Below, piece by piece: positions 32,976 through 42,296 of a DNA stretch of 64,000 nucleotides. Origin of the DNA: Bacteroidaceae bacterium (GTDB lineage Bacteria > Bacteroidota > Bacteroidia > Bacteroidales > Bacteroidaceae). How positions within the stretch are numbered: the stretch's first letter is position 1; each line of letters begins with the position of its first letter. Both the position numbers and the translations under genes were made by a program. The DNA is taken from NCBI GenBank assembly GCA_017464345.1, contig JAFUAH010000007.1:1-64000 (forward strand). Direction: 5' to 3'. The notes under the pieces are model-generated. The model was not told where the DNA came from. It searched no databases and saw only the letters and a list, made by a program, of their open reading frames with translations.

Positions 32976-34118
32976 TCAGCGGCCCTTATACATTTCTTCG
33001 TAGTACTTTTCGTACTCGCCCGAGGTGATGCGGTCCATCCACTCCTGGTGGTCGAGATACCAGCGGACGGTCTTCTCGATGCCCTCCTCAAACTGGAGGC
33101 TGGGCTCCCACCCGAGTTCGCGCTGGAGCTTGCGCGAGTCGATAGCATAGCGCAGGTCGTGGCCGGCACGGTCGGTGACGTAGGTGATGAGGTCGAGATC
33201 CTCACCCTCCTTGCGGCCCAGCAAACGATCTACGGTCTTTATCACCACCTTAATGATGTCGATGTTCTTCCATTCGTTGAAACCGCCGATATTGTACGTT
33301 TCGGCCACCTTGCCCTCGTGGAAAATAAGGTCGATGGCACGGGCGTGATCCTCCACATAGAGCCAGTCGCGCACGTTCTCGCCCCGGCCATAGACGGGCA
33401 GAGGCTTACGGTGGCGGATGTTATTGATGAAGAGGGGTATCAGTTTCTCCGGGAACTGGTAGGGCCCGTAGTTGTTGGAGCAGTTCGTGACAATGGTGGG
33501 CAGACCGTAGGTGTCGTGGAAAGCTCGCACAAAGTGGTCGCTGCTGGCCTTGGAAGCTGAATAGGGCGAGTGGGGCATGTACTTCAGGTCTTCGGTGAAG
33601 AATTTCTCGCCGTAGGCTAGGTGATGGCTCTCGGAAGAGGCCACGGTGGTGAAGGGAGGCTTAATACCCTCGGGATGCGTCATCTCCAGGGCACCATACA
33701 CCTCGTCAGTGGAGATGTGGTAGAAGCGCTTGCCTTCGTACTTCTCGGGCAGGGACTCCCAATAGAGTTTGGCCGCCTGGAGGAGGCTGAGCGTGCCCAT
33801 GACGTTGGTACGGGCAAAGGTGAAGGGATCCCGGATGCTGCGATCCACATGGCTCTCGGCAGCCAGGTGAATGATACCATCCACGTGCTCCTCCTGCATC
33901 AGCTGGTAGAAAGCGTCGAAGTCGCAGATGTCCATGCGCACGAACTTGTAGTTCGGAGCCTGCTCTACATCCTTCAGGTTCTCCAGATTACCGGCATACG
34001 TGAGTTTATCAAGACAGATAATCTTGTACTCAGGATACTTGTTTACAAAAAGTCTGACTACATGGCTGCCAATAAATCCGGCACCACCGGTAATGACAAT
34101 TGTTGGATTTGATTTCAT
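32976..34118 (-). CDS. rfbB: dTDP-glucose 4,6-dehydratase
   Basis: 380-aa extended short-chain dehydrogenase that converts dTDP-glucose to dTDP-4-keto-6-deoxyglucose, step two of dTDP-rhamnose synthesis. The NAD-binding GGAGFIGSHVV is at residues 11-21. The catalytic triad region HISTDEVYG and the SDR YSASKASSDH (YxxxK) are intact, as is NNYGPYQFPEKLIPL. It is the last gene of the minus-strand run that starts with rfbA, separated from its pathway partners by two carbohydrate-related genes. Confidence 0.97.
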   Translation of the reverse strand: MKSNPTIVITGGAGFIGSHVVRLFVNKYPEYKIICLDKLTYAGNLENLKDVEQAPNYKFVRMDICDFDAFYQLMQEEHVDGIIHLAAESHVDRSIRDPFTFARTNVMGTLSLLQAAKLYWESLPEKYEGKRFYHISTDEVYGALEMTHPEGIKPPFTTVASSESHHLAYGEKFFTEDLKYMPHSPYSASKASSDHFVRAFHDTYGLPTIVTNCSNNYGPYQFPEKLIPLFINNIRHRKPLPVYGRGENVRDWLYVEDHARAIDLIFHEGKVAETYNIGGFNEWKNIDIIKVVIKTVDRLLGRKEGEDLDLITYVTDRAGHDLRYAIDSRKLQRELGWEPSLQFEEGIEKTVRWYLDHQEWMDRITSGEYEKYYEEMYKGR

Positions 34119-34165
34119 TTTCTATATAGCTTGATTCTGTATTTGTAAAAAGAGACATCATGGCT

Positions 34166-35863
34166 TCAGCGCCCATTGGAAAGGGCCTTACGGACATCAG
34201 ATGTGCGTGCGTTGGTCTGCGACGTACGCAGGATGTAAAGGCCCCGTCCCGGAACCTTGGGCAGCCGCTTCCCGTCAATGGAATAGACACCGAGTATGGT
34301 TTTGTCAAAGAGGACGTCGTCTCCGCCTATACCCATACCCTCACCGTCCGGGGTGAAAAGCCCTTCAATGCGCACCTCGCCATCGATGTACGAAGCCGGG
34401 ATGGTGTATTCATCCGTTGAAGCGTCGAACGATTCGACCGGAACCGTGACGGTTCGGAACTGACGGTTGTCACGCACATACTCGGGACCATCGAGGTTGT
34501 ATCCGTGGGTGAGCACGATGCCCGTATAAGTGAAGTCTGGCGCAGGTGCCATCTTAATTTTGAAGGACTTGCCAAAAGGAATCGGTGCATCACTGAGGGC
34601 CAAGCCGTCAGTTCGCAGGACATCGCCGTTGAGCTGGTTGGCCGTGATGCGCACCTCCTCTTCGTGGACATTCAGCAGCACATCTACCACAGCACCGCCA
34701 TTGGCCGTGATGAGGTTGTTAGTCTCGCTGTTTCCTCCGGCATCATCGCTGTTCCAATCTACCTTGAGACGCATTCGGTAAATGCCGGGCTGTATATCTG
34801 CGGGTACGGTGAAGGCAGGACAGGTAATTACCCCATTCACGACACTGTTGCCGTTGCTCTGGCTACTGCCCTTGCTGTTGTATCCGTCCAAGAAAGTGTA
34901 GCTCACTAGTTCACTGTCCGCTGTGGGCTTGCTGTTTTCGATGACGGGTGTGAACTGTCCGTCGTTGTTCCAATCCACATAGACATAACCGCTCATCCAG
35001 GCCCCCATATAGGTCATCTTCACGGTTATGCTGCCGCCAGCCTTAGCATTGACAGTTGCGCTTTCCGTCAAATTCGTATAGACGGTTGTTGTAGGCACAG
35101 TCACGTTCCGCGAAGACTCACCCGTGGAGGTGAAAGTCAGTTTGGTCAGTGCACGGTCAGTACGTGTGGGCGTCTGGTTAATATCGAAGTTGATAGGATA
35201 ATTGACGAGTTGGAAACGAGGTTTGGGATTGTCATTAACCTCGATTTCATCGATGTAGGCGATGAAATCCGTCGTACGCAAATGGGGGGATGCCAAGTCT
35301 GGTACAACGACAAAACTGTGAATATCCACAGCCTCGTTAGTGGTGATGGGGAATACGAGGTCGTTCCATTCCCCCAGGGCTGCCATGGCGGCATCCACCC
35401 AGAACTGCTCCGTCTCTGGCCTCTGTCCTTCCCATTCGTGGCGCTTTCCCAGTCCTATCAGCATGACCGCAGCCCCTTCGCCCACGGGCTTATTGACGAG
35501 CACATGGACATACTTCTTGCTGGTTCCGAGATGCAGGGGTTCGTTAAGATCAATTCGAGCACCGAAGGTATTGCTGCCGTAGCGCGACCGCTGCACGGCC
35601 AACACGGTGGCACTGGGATTCGAAGCGAGTCCGGTTATTTCGCTGACCCCGGCATCGGGATTCTCCGACAGTGCCACATACTTGCTACCGTCGAGAAGGC
35701 CCGTTCGGAAGGGCGATTGTTCCCATGTATCATAGACCCCGAGGCTGCGATACTCACCCTCCGTCTCAAACGTGATATGCTGCGCCCCCACTACAGAAGG
35801 CAGCAAGGCCTGGATTGCAATAAGCAATATATGATAAATGCTATAGTTTCTATTTGGTCTCAT
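34166..35863 (-). CDS. Secreted GEVED-domain protein
   Basis: 565-aa exported protein; signal peptide to about residue 27 (LLPSVVGAQ). The N-terminal part (about 28-215) is a beta-sandwich with YVHVLVNKPVGEGAAVMLIG, carbohydrate-binding in style. Residues about 250-385 contain a GEVED domain (YVYVDWNNDGQFTPV ... GIYRMRLKVDWNSDDAGGNS). The end has a degraded sorting-like tail (GVYSIDGKRLPKVPGRGLYI) followed by about 20 extra residues, unusual because the motif is normally terminal. It lies 40 nt downstream of the fucosidase gene and 47 nt upstream of rfbB, so it probably shares their transcript. Function unknown. Confidence 0.78.
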   Translation of the reverse strand: MRPNRNYSIYHILLIAIQALLPSVVGAQHITFETEGEYRSLGVYDTWEQSPFRTGLLDGSKYVALSENPDAGVSEITGLASNPSATVLAVQRSRYGSNTFGARIDLNEPLHLGTSKKYVHVLVNKPVGEGAAVMLIGLGKRHEWEGQRPETEQFWVDAAMAALGEWNDLVFPITTNEAVDIHSFVVVPDLASPHLRTTDFIAYIDEIEVNDNPKPRFQLVNYPINFDINQTPTRTDRALTKLTFTSTGESSRNVTVPTTTVYTNLTESATVNAKAGGSITVKMTYMGAWMSGYVYVDWNNDGQFTPVIENSKPTADSELVSYTFLDGYNSKGSSQSNGNSVVNGVITCPAFTVPADIQPGIYRMRLKVDWNSDDAGGNSETNNLITANGGAVVDVLLNVHEEEVRITANQLNGDVLRTDGLALSDAPIPFGKSFKIKMAPAPDFTYTGIVLTHGYNLDGPEYVRDNRQFRTVTVPVESFDASTDEYTIPASYIDGEVRIEGLFTPDGEGMGIGGDDVLFDKTILGVYSIDGKRLPKVPGRGLYILRTSQTNARTSDVRKALSNGR

Positions 35864-35903
35864 GGCACTCTATCTTTAGTTCTTCATCTTTCACCTTTCA
35901 TCC

Positions 35904-37406
35904 TCAATACACTGCCATCGTATGCAACGTCGGACACGAACGACTGTCCTCGATTGTGACACGCAGGTAGCGTGCACTAATACCACTGTAGGTGCTGGTG
36001 CTACCGTTCAGAGGCACGATACGCTTATAGCCCACCGTCGTGGTACTGCCAGTGGCACGTTTGGTCCAAGAACTGCCATCAAGGCTGGTCTCAATGCTGA
36101 ACTCACGGATGCGCTGCCCCAGGCGGATGTATTCCATGAGCATCACATAATGCAGTGTCCGGACTTCTTCCCACTCCACATTGATGGTAGCCGTATGCAC
36201 GCCGTCATCGGTGGCCCAATAGGTATCTTTGTTGTTATCGGTGAGGTTATCAACTTCGTACGTCCGAGCCGCACCGGCTGCACGCGTGGCCGTGGCCGTA
36301 ACGGTGGCATCGGCCATCAAGTCGGTGCCGAGCCGTTGCTGAAGCATTGTTCCCAATTCACCGAGCACCTTCACGTCAGCCTGTGGTAATTCGCCCGACT
36401 GGTCAGGAGGGAAATTGAGGATAAGTGTGGCATTGCGACCAACGGTCTCCAGATAGATTTTGAACAATGCCTGTGCCGTCTTCGGGCTCTCGCCGCTATG
36501 CCAGAACCAGCCTTTGTCAGTCGCTTTGGCATCGCATTCTCCGGCACACCATTTCCATTGGTGCTCATTGCCACTCTCGCCAGAGCCCATGGCCCAGTTA
36601 GTCTCTCCGGCCCAACCCGCCTCGTTACCTATCCACCGGGCCTCATCGCCTACGCCCCAGATGACACAGTTGGGAGCAATGGAATGAACGGTATCGCGCA
36701 AGTTGGGGATGTCGTAATAGGTGGAAGCATCGGAAATGGTGCGCATGCCGCGGGCACCGCCATAGTAGCCGGAATGGTCTCCGCCCGTGGCCCCGTCGAA
36801 CCACATTTCAAACTGGTCACTGCCGTATTTCGCCAGTTCCAGACACTGTGGCAGGAACACCTTATTGACGTAGTTGCTGGTTCCGTCGCCCCAGTAGCCG
36901 CTGTTCAAGTCCCATGGCGAGACATAGAACCCATATTTCATCCCCAGATCGCGAGCGGCGACAGAGAACGAATCGGGGATATTCGTGTACCTTCCATTCT
37001 CGTTTCCGGCATTCATGATACTGTGCGTCGTCGTTGCCGTGGGCCAGAGACAGAAACCGTCGTGATGCTTCACCACGGCAATGCCACCCTTCATGCCCGC
37101 CGTCTTCACGGCAGTCAGCCACTGACGCGGATTGGGTACTTTCGTCGGTGCAAAACGGTTCTCGGCCTCACTGCCGTCGCCCCATTCGGCGTTCGTAAAC
37201 GTATTCATTCCGAAGTGGAAGAAAGCATAGAACTCCGTTTCCTGCCAGAGCAGTTGGCGCTGGCTCGGAACGGGGTGTACGGGAGCTGGTTCGTTGTCGG
37301 GGTTGGGCAAAGTCTCTTCGACGATTGGTCCTATTGCAGCATGTCCATTGCTGAATGACAACATCGCCACAAGGTAAAAGACAATTTTTTTCATTCTCAT
37401 AAACAT
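35904..37406 (-). CDS. Secreted GH29 alpha-L-fucosidase with F5/8 type C domain
   Basis: 500 aa, exported (signal peptide after MKKIVFYLVAMLSFSNGHA; alternative ATG at 37394). The GH29 barrel covers residues about 45-345: FYAFFHFGMNTFTNAEWGDG, VKHHDGFCLWPT, and QFEMWFDGATGG carrying the likely nucleophile Asp204. A discoidin-type domain (about 365-500) follows, with LTDNNKDTYWATDDGVHTAT and YIRLGQRIREFSIETS. It removes terminal L-fucose from host or plant glycans in the periplasm or at the surface. It lies 32 nt downstream of rfbD inside the dTDP-rhamnose cluster, an unexpected place for a degradative enzyme. It lacks the YDLxGRR tail. Confidence 0.9.
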   Translation of the reverse strand: MFMRMKKIVFYLVAMLSFSNGHAAIGPIVEETLPNPDNEPAPVHPVPSQRQLLWQETEFYAFFHFGMNTFTNAEWGDGSEAENRFAPTKVPNPRQWLTAVKTAGMKGGIAVVKHHDGFCLWPTATTTHSIMNAGNENGRYTNIPDSFSVAARDLGMKYGFYVSPWDLNSGYWGDGTSNYVNKVFLPQCLELAKYGSDQFEMWFDGATGGDHSGYYGGARGMRTISDASTYYDIPNLRDTVHSIAPNCVIWGVGDEARWIGNEAGWAGETNWAMGSGESGNEHQWKWCAGECDAKATDKGWFWHSGESPKTAQALFKIYLETVGRNATLILNFPPDQSGELPQADVKVLGELGTMLQQRLGTDLMADATVTATATRAAGAARTYEVDNLTDNNKDTYWATDDGVHTATINVEWEEVRTLHYVMLMEYIRLGQRIREFSIETSLDGSSWTKRATGSTTTVGYKRIVPLNGSTSTYSGISARYLRVTIEDSRSCPTLHTMAVY

Positions 37407-37438
37407 GCTTTACGTATATGCCACAATTCTTGTTCTTG

Positions 37439-38371
37439 TTAGATCCTAGCTTTCATGATGTTTTTCAGACATTTCTCCAGCGAATCCACCCAGTAAGGCA
37501 CTTCTACGCCGAAGGTTGCTTTGATTTTTGTCTTGTCCAATACAGAATAGGCCGGACGATGGACAGGACTGAGGAACTCGTCGCTGTGGCAAGGCTGGAT
37601 GTTGCACTGCATATGGCCCGCCATCTGGGCTATCATCTTCGTAAAGTCGTACCACGAGCACACGCCCTCGTTGGAGAAGTGGTAGATACCCGTCTTTGAG
37701 AATTTGAGAATGGACAATTGAGAATTGACCATTTCTTTCTTGTAATCTTCAATTATCTTTGCTATGGCTCGTGCCAGATCCAAGGCATACGTGGGCGTTC
37801 CCACCTGGTCGAAGACCACCTTCAGTTGGGGTCTCGTAGCCGTGAGGCTGAGCATCGTCTTGACGAAGTTCCGGCCATATTCGCTGTAGAGCCATGCCGT
37901 ACGCAGGATGACGTACTGGCAGCCCGAAGCCGCAATCTCTTGCTCACCCTCCAGTTTGGTCTTTCCATAGACTCCCGTGGGTGTCCCTTTCTGGTCTTCG
38001 CGGCAGGGCACATTATAGGGGTCTCCACCAAAGACATAATCCGTCGAGATATGCACCAATAGCCCACCCACACGCTTCATAGCATCGGCCAGGATGCGGG
38101 GAGCTTCAGCATTTAGGCGGTGACAAAGCGCCACGTCCGTTTCAGCTTTATCCACATTGGTATATGCTGCACAATTTACGATGAAATGGATGTTTTTGGC
38201 ATCCACCAACCGATTTACAGTCTCCCGGTCGGTCATGTCCAACAGGGTAGTTTCCACATCCCCGGCCTCCACCACGTCGGTGAAGATGTACGTATCCTCC
38301 GACTGACTGGCAGCCACCAGCCGCATCTCACGGCCCAACTGTCCGTTTGCTCCTGTTACAAGTATATTCAT
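37439..38371 (-). CDS. rfbD: dTDP-4-dehydrorhamnose reductase with an in-frame insertion
   Basis: 310-aa NAD(P)H-dependent reductase making dTDP-L-rhamnose. [15 protein letters not shown] is the nucleotide-binding loop, and [11 protein letters not shown] carries YxxxK. Most homologs are about 280-295 aa. The excess maps to [17 protein letters not shown] (about residues 210-227), just before the conserved [16 protein letters not shown], and is encoded by an AATTCTCAATTGTCCATTCT-type repeat (37695-37735) that looks intergenic in origin. It overlaps rfbA by 4 nt. No rfbC is present in the cluster. Confidence 0.95.
   Translation of the reverse strand: MNILVTGANGQLGREMRLVAASQSEDTYIFTDVVEAGDVETTLLDMTDRETVNRLVDAKNIHFIVNCAAYTNVDKAETDVALCHRLNAEAPRILADAMKRVGGLLVHISTDYVFGGDPYNVPCREDQKGTPTGVYGKTKLEGEQEIAASGCQYVILRTAWLYSEYGRNFVKTMLSLTATRPQLKVVFDQVGTPTYALDLARAIAKIIEDYKKEMVNSQLSILKFSKTGIYHFSNEGVCSWYDFTKMIAQMAGHMQCNIQPCHSDEFLSPVHRPAYSVLDKTKIKATFGVEVPYWVDSLEKCLKNIMKARI
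37695..37735. repeat. Intergenic-type AATTGAGAATT repeat inside rfbD
   Basis: The plus strand reads TTTGAGAATTTGAGAATGGA followed by CAATTGAGAATTGACC: short GAGAAT(T)/CAATTG words as in Bacteroidota intergenic repeats. It stays in frame with rfbD and adds about 15 residues. A relative (AATTATCAATTGCCAATTAT) is intergenic at about 39389-39412 before the tRNA gene. Confidence 0.6.
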
Positions 38372-39273
38372 TCCAATTCATCGCTACCAAAACGTCGTAC
38401 GTCTTCAATCACTTTGAGCAGATACTGTCCATACTGGTTCTTTAGCATCGGCTGTGCCAGCTGTTGCATCTTCTCTTCCGTAATCCAGCCACGGCGATAG
38501 GCGATGCCCTCCAGACAGGCCACCTTCAGGCCCTGACGCTTCTCCAGCACTTCGATGTAAGTCGAAGCCTCGGACAGAGACTCGTGGGTGCCCGTGTCGA
38601 GCCAGGCGAAACCGCGTCCCAGCGTCTGCACCTTCAGTTCGCCGTCGGCTAGGAACTGCTGATTGACGGTCGTTATTTCCAGTTCGCCACGCGCCGAAGG
38701 CTTGATGTGAGCAGCCACATCCACTACCTTATTGGGATAGAAGTACAGGCCCACCACGGCGTAGTTCGACTTCGGGTGTTGAGGTTTTTCCTCGATGCTG
38801 AGGCAGTTGCCTTGCTTGTCGAATTCGGCCACGCCATAGCGCTCGGGGTCGTTCACCCAGTAACCGAAGACAGTAGCCTTCCGTTCGTGCTCGGCCGCAT
38901 AGACCGCCTGTTGCAGTTTCTCTGAGAACCCTGCCCCGTGGAAGATGTTATCACCCAGCACCAGGCAAGCCGAATCGTCGCCGATGAAGTCGCGTCCGAT
39001 GATGAAAGCCTGCGCCAGGCCGTCGGGACTGGGCTGTTCAGCATATTCGAAGCGCACCCCGAAGTCTGCTCCGTCACCCAGCAGGCGGCGGAAGCCCGGC
39101 AGGTCGTGCGGAGTGGAGATAATCAGTATCTCACGGATGCCTGCCAGCATCAGCACCGAGATGGGATAGTAAATCATCGGTTTGTCATAGATGGGGAGCA
39201 TCTGCTTCGAGACTCCCTTCGTGATGGGATAGAGACGTGTGCCGCTACCTCCGGCTAGAACGATTCCTTTCAT
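38368..39273 (-). CDS. rfbA: Glucose-1-phosphate thymidylyltransferase
   Basis: 301-aa enzyme making dTDP-glucose from dTTP and glucose-1-phosphate, the entry step to dTDP-rhamnose. The signature [16 protein letters not shown] (residues 3-18) is intact, as are [20 protein letters not shown] and [14 protein letters not shown] -7 element TATCTTTG (39317-39324, minus strand) precedes it, so it is probably the first gene of rfbA-rfbD-GH29-GEVED-rfbB. Confidence 0.97.
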   Translation of the reverse strand: MKGIVLAGGSGTRLYPITKGVSKQMLPIYDKPMIYYPISVLMLAGIREILIISTPHDLPGFRRLLGDGADFGVRFEYAEQPSPDGLAQAFIIGRDFIGDDSACLVLGDNIFHGAGFSEKLQQAVYAAEHERKATVFGYWVNDPERYGVAEFDKQGNCLSIEEKPQHPKSNYAVVGLYFYPNKVVDVAAHIKPSARGELEITTVNQQFLADGELKVQTLGRGFAWLDTGTHESLSEASTYIEVLEKRQGLKVACLEGIAYRRGWITEEKMQQLAQPMLKNQYGQYLLKVIEDVRRFGSDELE

Positions 39274-39396
39274 ATCTTACTTAATTCTTCATTTCCTTGC
39301 CATTTAGCATGGTTTGCAAAGATACATCTTTATATTTAGATTAACGACGATAAGTTCCAAAAAGTACATGGAAATGCAAAAAAATATGAATTATCA

Positions 39397-39427
39397 ATTG
39401 CCAATTATCAATTATTTATTACCTTTG
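39397..39427 (+). promoter_or_regulatory. Promoter of the tRNA-Ser gene
   Basis: ATTG (39397-39400, one mismatch from TTTG), 19-nt spacer, TACCTTTG (39420-39427), ending 15 nt before the tRNA. The -33 box lies within a CAATTGCCAATTATCAATTA repeat. Confidence 0.6.
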
Positions 39428-39442
39428 CACCCGATAACGCTT

Positions 39443-39532
39443 GGAGAGATGCCAGAGTGGTCGAATGGACCGCACTCGAAATGCGGCGTACGGGCGACTG
39501 TACCCTGGGTTCGAATCCCAGTCTCTCCGCCA
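39443..39532 (+). tRNA. tRNA-Ser (anticodon CGA)
   Basis: A 90-nt cloverleaf including an encoded CCA (39530-39532). The acceptor stem is GGAGAGA/TCTCTCC. The anticodon arm CCGCA-CTCGAAA-TGCGG places CGA at 39477-39479, reading UCG. The long variable arm (GTACGGGCGACTGTAC) is the class II feature of tRNA-Ser, and the T-arm GGGTTCGAATCCC is canonical. Confidence 0.96.
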
Positions 39533-39546
39533 CTATAACAAGGGGG

Positions 39547-39578
39547 AAGGAGGAGCATTGACTACGATGTTCCTCCTT
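39547..39578 (+). terminator. Terminator of the tRNA-Ser transcript
   Basis: 8-bp stem AAGGAGGA / TCCTCCTT with a 16-nt loop, followed by TTCTTATTTCTT. It lies 14 nt beyond the tRNA 3' end and before the GH3 gene. Confidence 0.7.
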
Positions 39579-39609
39579 TTCTTATTTCTTAACCAAAGCA
39601 CTTGCTACT

Positions 39610-42204
39610 ATGAAACGCATCTTACTGTTCCTCTCCCTCACGGCCACACTGAGCCAGACCAAAGCCCAGTCTCTAGTCCCTGCTAAAGTGGACAGCCTGC
39701 TAAGCCTCATGTCCAGCCAGGAGAAAATCAGCCAACTGGCTTGCAACACCCTCTACACCACTCCCGAAAACACCCGTCTGGGCATCCCGGGCTTCCTCAT
39801 GGCCGACGGTCCGCACGGCGTCCACCTCCAGGGCTACACCTCCTTCCCCACTGGCATTGCCATGGCAGCCCTATGGGACCGCCAGCTCCTGCAACGCCTG
39901 GGGCGTGCCATGGGCGAGGAATTCTGGGCCGCTGGCCAACACGTAGGACTAGGTCCCTGCATCGACTTGTCGCTGGACCCACGTGGTGGACGCACAGCAG
40001 AGAGCGCCGGAGAAGATCCCTACCTGAGCGGGCAGATTGGCACCTACGTCACCCGGGGCATGCAGGAAGTGCCCGTCATTGCCTGCCTGAAGCACTTCGA
40101 GATTGAGGGCAAGCAGGCCTACCGCAAGACCTGCGATGAACAGATAGCCGAGCGCGACCTGATGCAATATTTCGGAACAAACTTCCGCACGGCCCTGCAA
40201 GAGGGTGTCCCCCTGAGCCTCATGTCCAGCTACAATCTGGTGAACGGCGTGCAGGCCAACGAGAACTGGTTGCTCATGACTGCGATACTCCGCCACCGCT
40301 GGGGCTATCCCTTCATGGTCATCTCGGACTGGATGGCCATCAAGGATGCCGACCGTGCCCTGCGGGCTGGCAACGACGTCTGCATGGGCTCCTCGCACTA
40401 TGGGTCGCAGCTGCCCAAGGACTTGACTAACGGCGACATCACCGAGGCCCATCTCGACACCGCCGTACGCCGCGTACTGCTGACCAAGTATGCCACAGGC
40501 ATGATACCCTGGCGCCCCACGCCCGAGGTACATCTGGTGGACACGGAGGAACATCGCCAGCTCTGTCGCGAGGCTGTGCGCCACGCCGTGGTGCTGTTGC
40601 GCAACGGGGCATCTCCCACCTCTGGCCTGCCCCTGCTCCCCCTGACCAAGAATGCCCGCATCGCCGTCGTCGGCCCTAATGCCAAGGCCGAGAACCTCAA
40701 TTGCTACGGCAGCAGCGAGACGCTACCTGCCACCTCCGTCAGTCTGTGGGACGGCATCCGCACCGTGGCCCCCGAGGCCACGCTGACCTATGTGGCCGGC
40801 TGTGACATCGCGAGTGAGGACGAGAGTGGCTTCGATGCAGCCCTGCAGGCCGCCGCCGAGGCCGACTTCGTCATATTTGCCGGCGGACTAGACCGCACAC
40901 TGGAGGGCGAGCGCACGGTGGAGATACTGAGACGCCCCTTCGACCGCGACTCCACAGGACTACCCCTCATCCAGCAGCACCTTATCAGCCGTCTGGCCAA
41001 GGCCAACCCACACCTCATCGTCGTCCTGCAAAGCGGTGGCGTGGTCAGCCTGCGCCACTGTATCGACGACATTCCGGCCCTCCTCTATGCCTTCTACGGG
41101 GGCCAGGAGGCTGGACTGGGCATTGCCGACGTGCTCTTCGGCGATGCCAACCCGTCAGGCCGCATGCCACTGACCATGCCCACGGATGACTCGCAACTGC
41201 CCGAATGGAACGACACCTACTATTCCGACGACTTCGGCACGGGCTACCGCTGGATGGAGCGTCAGGGGCTGACACCGCAGTTTCCTTTCGGTTTTGGCCT
41301 CAGCTACACAACCTTCCAATACAGCAACCTTACGGTTTCGTCCGTCACCGATAGACTGCCCGTGCGCATCTCGGCGGACATCACGAACACGGGTAGCCGT
41401 CCCGGCGACGAGGTAGTCCAGCTCTACCTCAGCAGTCCACAGGCCGCCACCGACCCCACCCTGCCTCTAAAGGAATTGCGTGGCTACGAACGCATCAGCC
41501 TACAGCCCGGCGAGCGCCAGATGGTGGTCTTCGAACTGAATGCCGAGGACTTCTACACCTGGAACACCGCCACGAATAGCTACGAAGTGCTGCCGGGCAT
41601 CTACACCGCCCACGTCGGCTCCTCGTCGGCCACCCTGCCCCTCTCTGCCACCTTCGGCGTGAGCAGCGAGGCACGTCCCGACCTGAAAGTGACTGCCCTC
41701 TTCACCCATCCGCGCTACCCGCGCCAAGGTGAGGAGGTCACGTTCTACGCCTACGTCAAGAACCAAGGCAATGCTCCCGTCCCAGCCGACACCTACTGGA
41801 GTACACTCTTCGCCGTGGACGACGAGCCTATAGCCATATACTTGGCTGCCAAAACCGATGCCACCGGTCTTTCCACCCCCGTGGCCGGCCAGACACTGGC
41901 CCCGGGACAAGGCACACTGGTGATGGCCGAGGGCACCTGGACGGCCACCGATACCCAGGAAGTAAGGTTGTCGGCCACGGTCAGTCTTCCCCACACGTCC
42001 GAATGGCGCACCGACAACAACCAGTTGCAGGCCACTCTGCGCATCTACCAGGGCGACGAGGGCAATGCCATCCGCGACATCACATCCGGCACAGCCGATA
42101 CCGCACCCTCAGGCAGCCCGTCCTATAACCTCATGGGACAGCCCGTGAACCATCCCCACCGGGGCATCATAATCACCAGAGGAAAGAAGAAACTGATACG
42201 ATAG
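39610..42204 (+). CDS. Secreted GH3 beta-glucosidase-like glycosidase with CARDB-like domain
   Basis: 864-aa exported glycoside hydrolase; signal peptide ends at SQTKAQ. The GH3 N-domain spans about 15-300, with the nucleophile Asp240 in MVISDWMAIKD; substrate-side residues appear in ACLKHFEIEGKQ. The GH3 C-domain spans about 320-550 (GLDRTLEGERTVEIL). A fibronectin-III-like domain (about 580-680, ELRGYERISLQPGERQMVVF) and a CARDB-like adhesion domain (about 690-810, TALFTHPRYPRQGEEVTFYA) follow. The C-terminus has a diverged sorting tail (YNLMGQPV...HRGIIITRGKKKLIR). Specificity (glucose, xylose or GlcNAc) cannot be set from sequence. Monocistronic, with a strong terminator 35 nt after the stop. 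Confidence 0.92.
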   Translation: MKRILLFLSLTATLSQTKAQSLVPAKVDSLLSLMSSQEKISQLACNTLYTTPENTRLGIPGFLMADGPHGVHLQGYTSFPTGIAMAALWDRQLLQRLGRAMGEEFWAAGQHVGLGPCIDLSLDPRGGRTAESAGEDPYLSGQIGTYVTRGMQEVPVIACLKHFEIEGKQAYRKTCDEQIAERDLMQYFGTNFRTALQEGVPLSLMSSYNLVNGVQANENWLLMTAILRHRWGYPFMVISDWMAIKDADRALRAGNDVCMGSSHYGSQLPKDLTNGDITEAHLDTAVRRVLLTKYATGMIPWRPTPEVHLVDTEEHRQLCREAVRHAVVLLRNGASPTSGLPLLPLTKNARIAVVGPNAKAENLNCYGSSETLPATSVSLWDGIRTVAPEATLTYVAGCDIASEDESGFDAALQAAAEADFVIFAGGLDRTLEGERTVEILRRPFDRDSTGLPLIQQHLISRLAKANPHLIVVLQSGGVVSLRHCIDDIPALLYAFYGGQEAGLGIADVLFGDANPSGRMPLTMPTDDSQLPEWNDTYYSDDFGTGYRWMERQGLTPQFPFGFGLSYTTFQYSNLTVSSVTDRLPVRISADITNTGSRPGDEVVQLYLSSPQAATDPTLPLKELRGYERISLQPGERQMVVFELNAEDFYTWNTATNSYEVLPGIYTAHVGSSSATLPLSATFGVSSEARPDLKVTALFTHPRYPRQGEEVTFYAYVKNQGNAPVPADTYWSTLFAVDDEPIAIYLAAKTDATGLSTPVAGQTLAPGQGTLVMAEGTWTATDTQEVRLSATVSLPHTSEWRTDNNQLQATLRIYQGDEGNAIRDITSGTADTAPSGSPSYNLMGQPVNHPHRGIIITRGKKKLIR

Positions 42205-42238
42205 CATTCAGCCCCCTTAACAGGGGCACCCATACAGA

Positions 42239-42277
42239 AAAGCCCTCCCTGCACGTCCGATGTGCAGGGAGGGCTTT
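42239..42277 (+). terminator. Strong terminator after the GH3 gene
   Basis: Perfect 16-bp stem AAAGCCCTCCCTGCAC / GTGCAGGGAGGGCTTT with a 7-nt loop. It separates the GH3 gene from the convergent small peptide gene and probably works both ways. Confidence 0.9.
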
Positions 42278-42296
42278 CGTGTGTATAGAGAACACT

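Noticed and set aside
39441..39686. Small open frames over the tRNA-Ser gene
   Set aside because: They are translations of the tRNA and its terminator; the cloverleaf explains the sequence.
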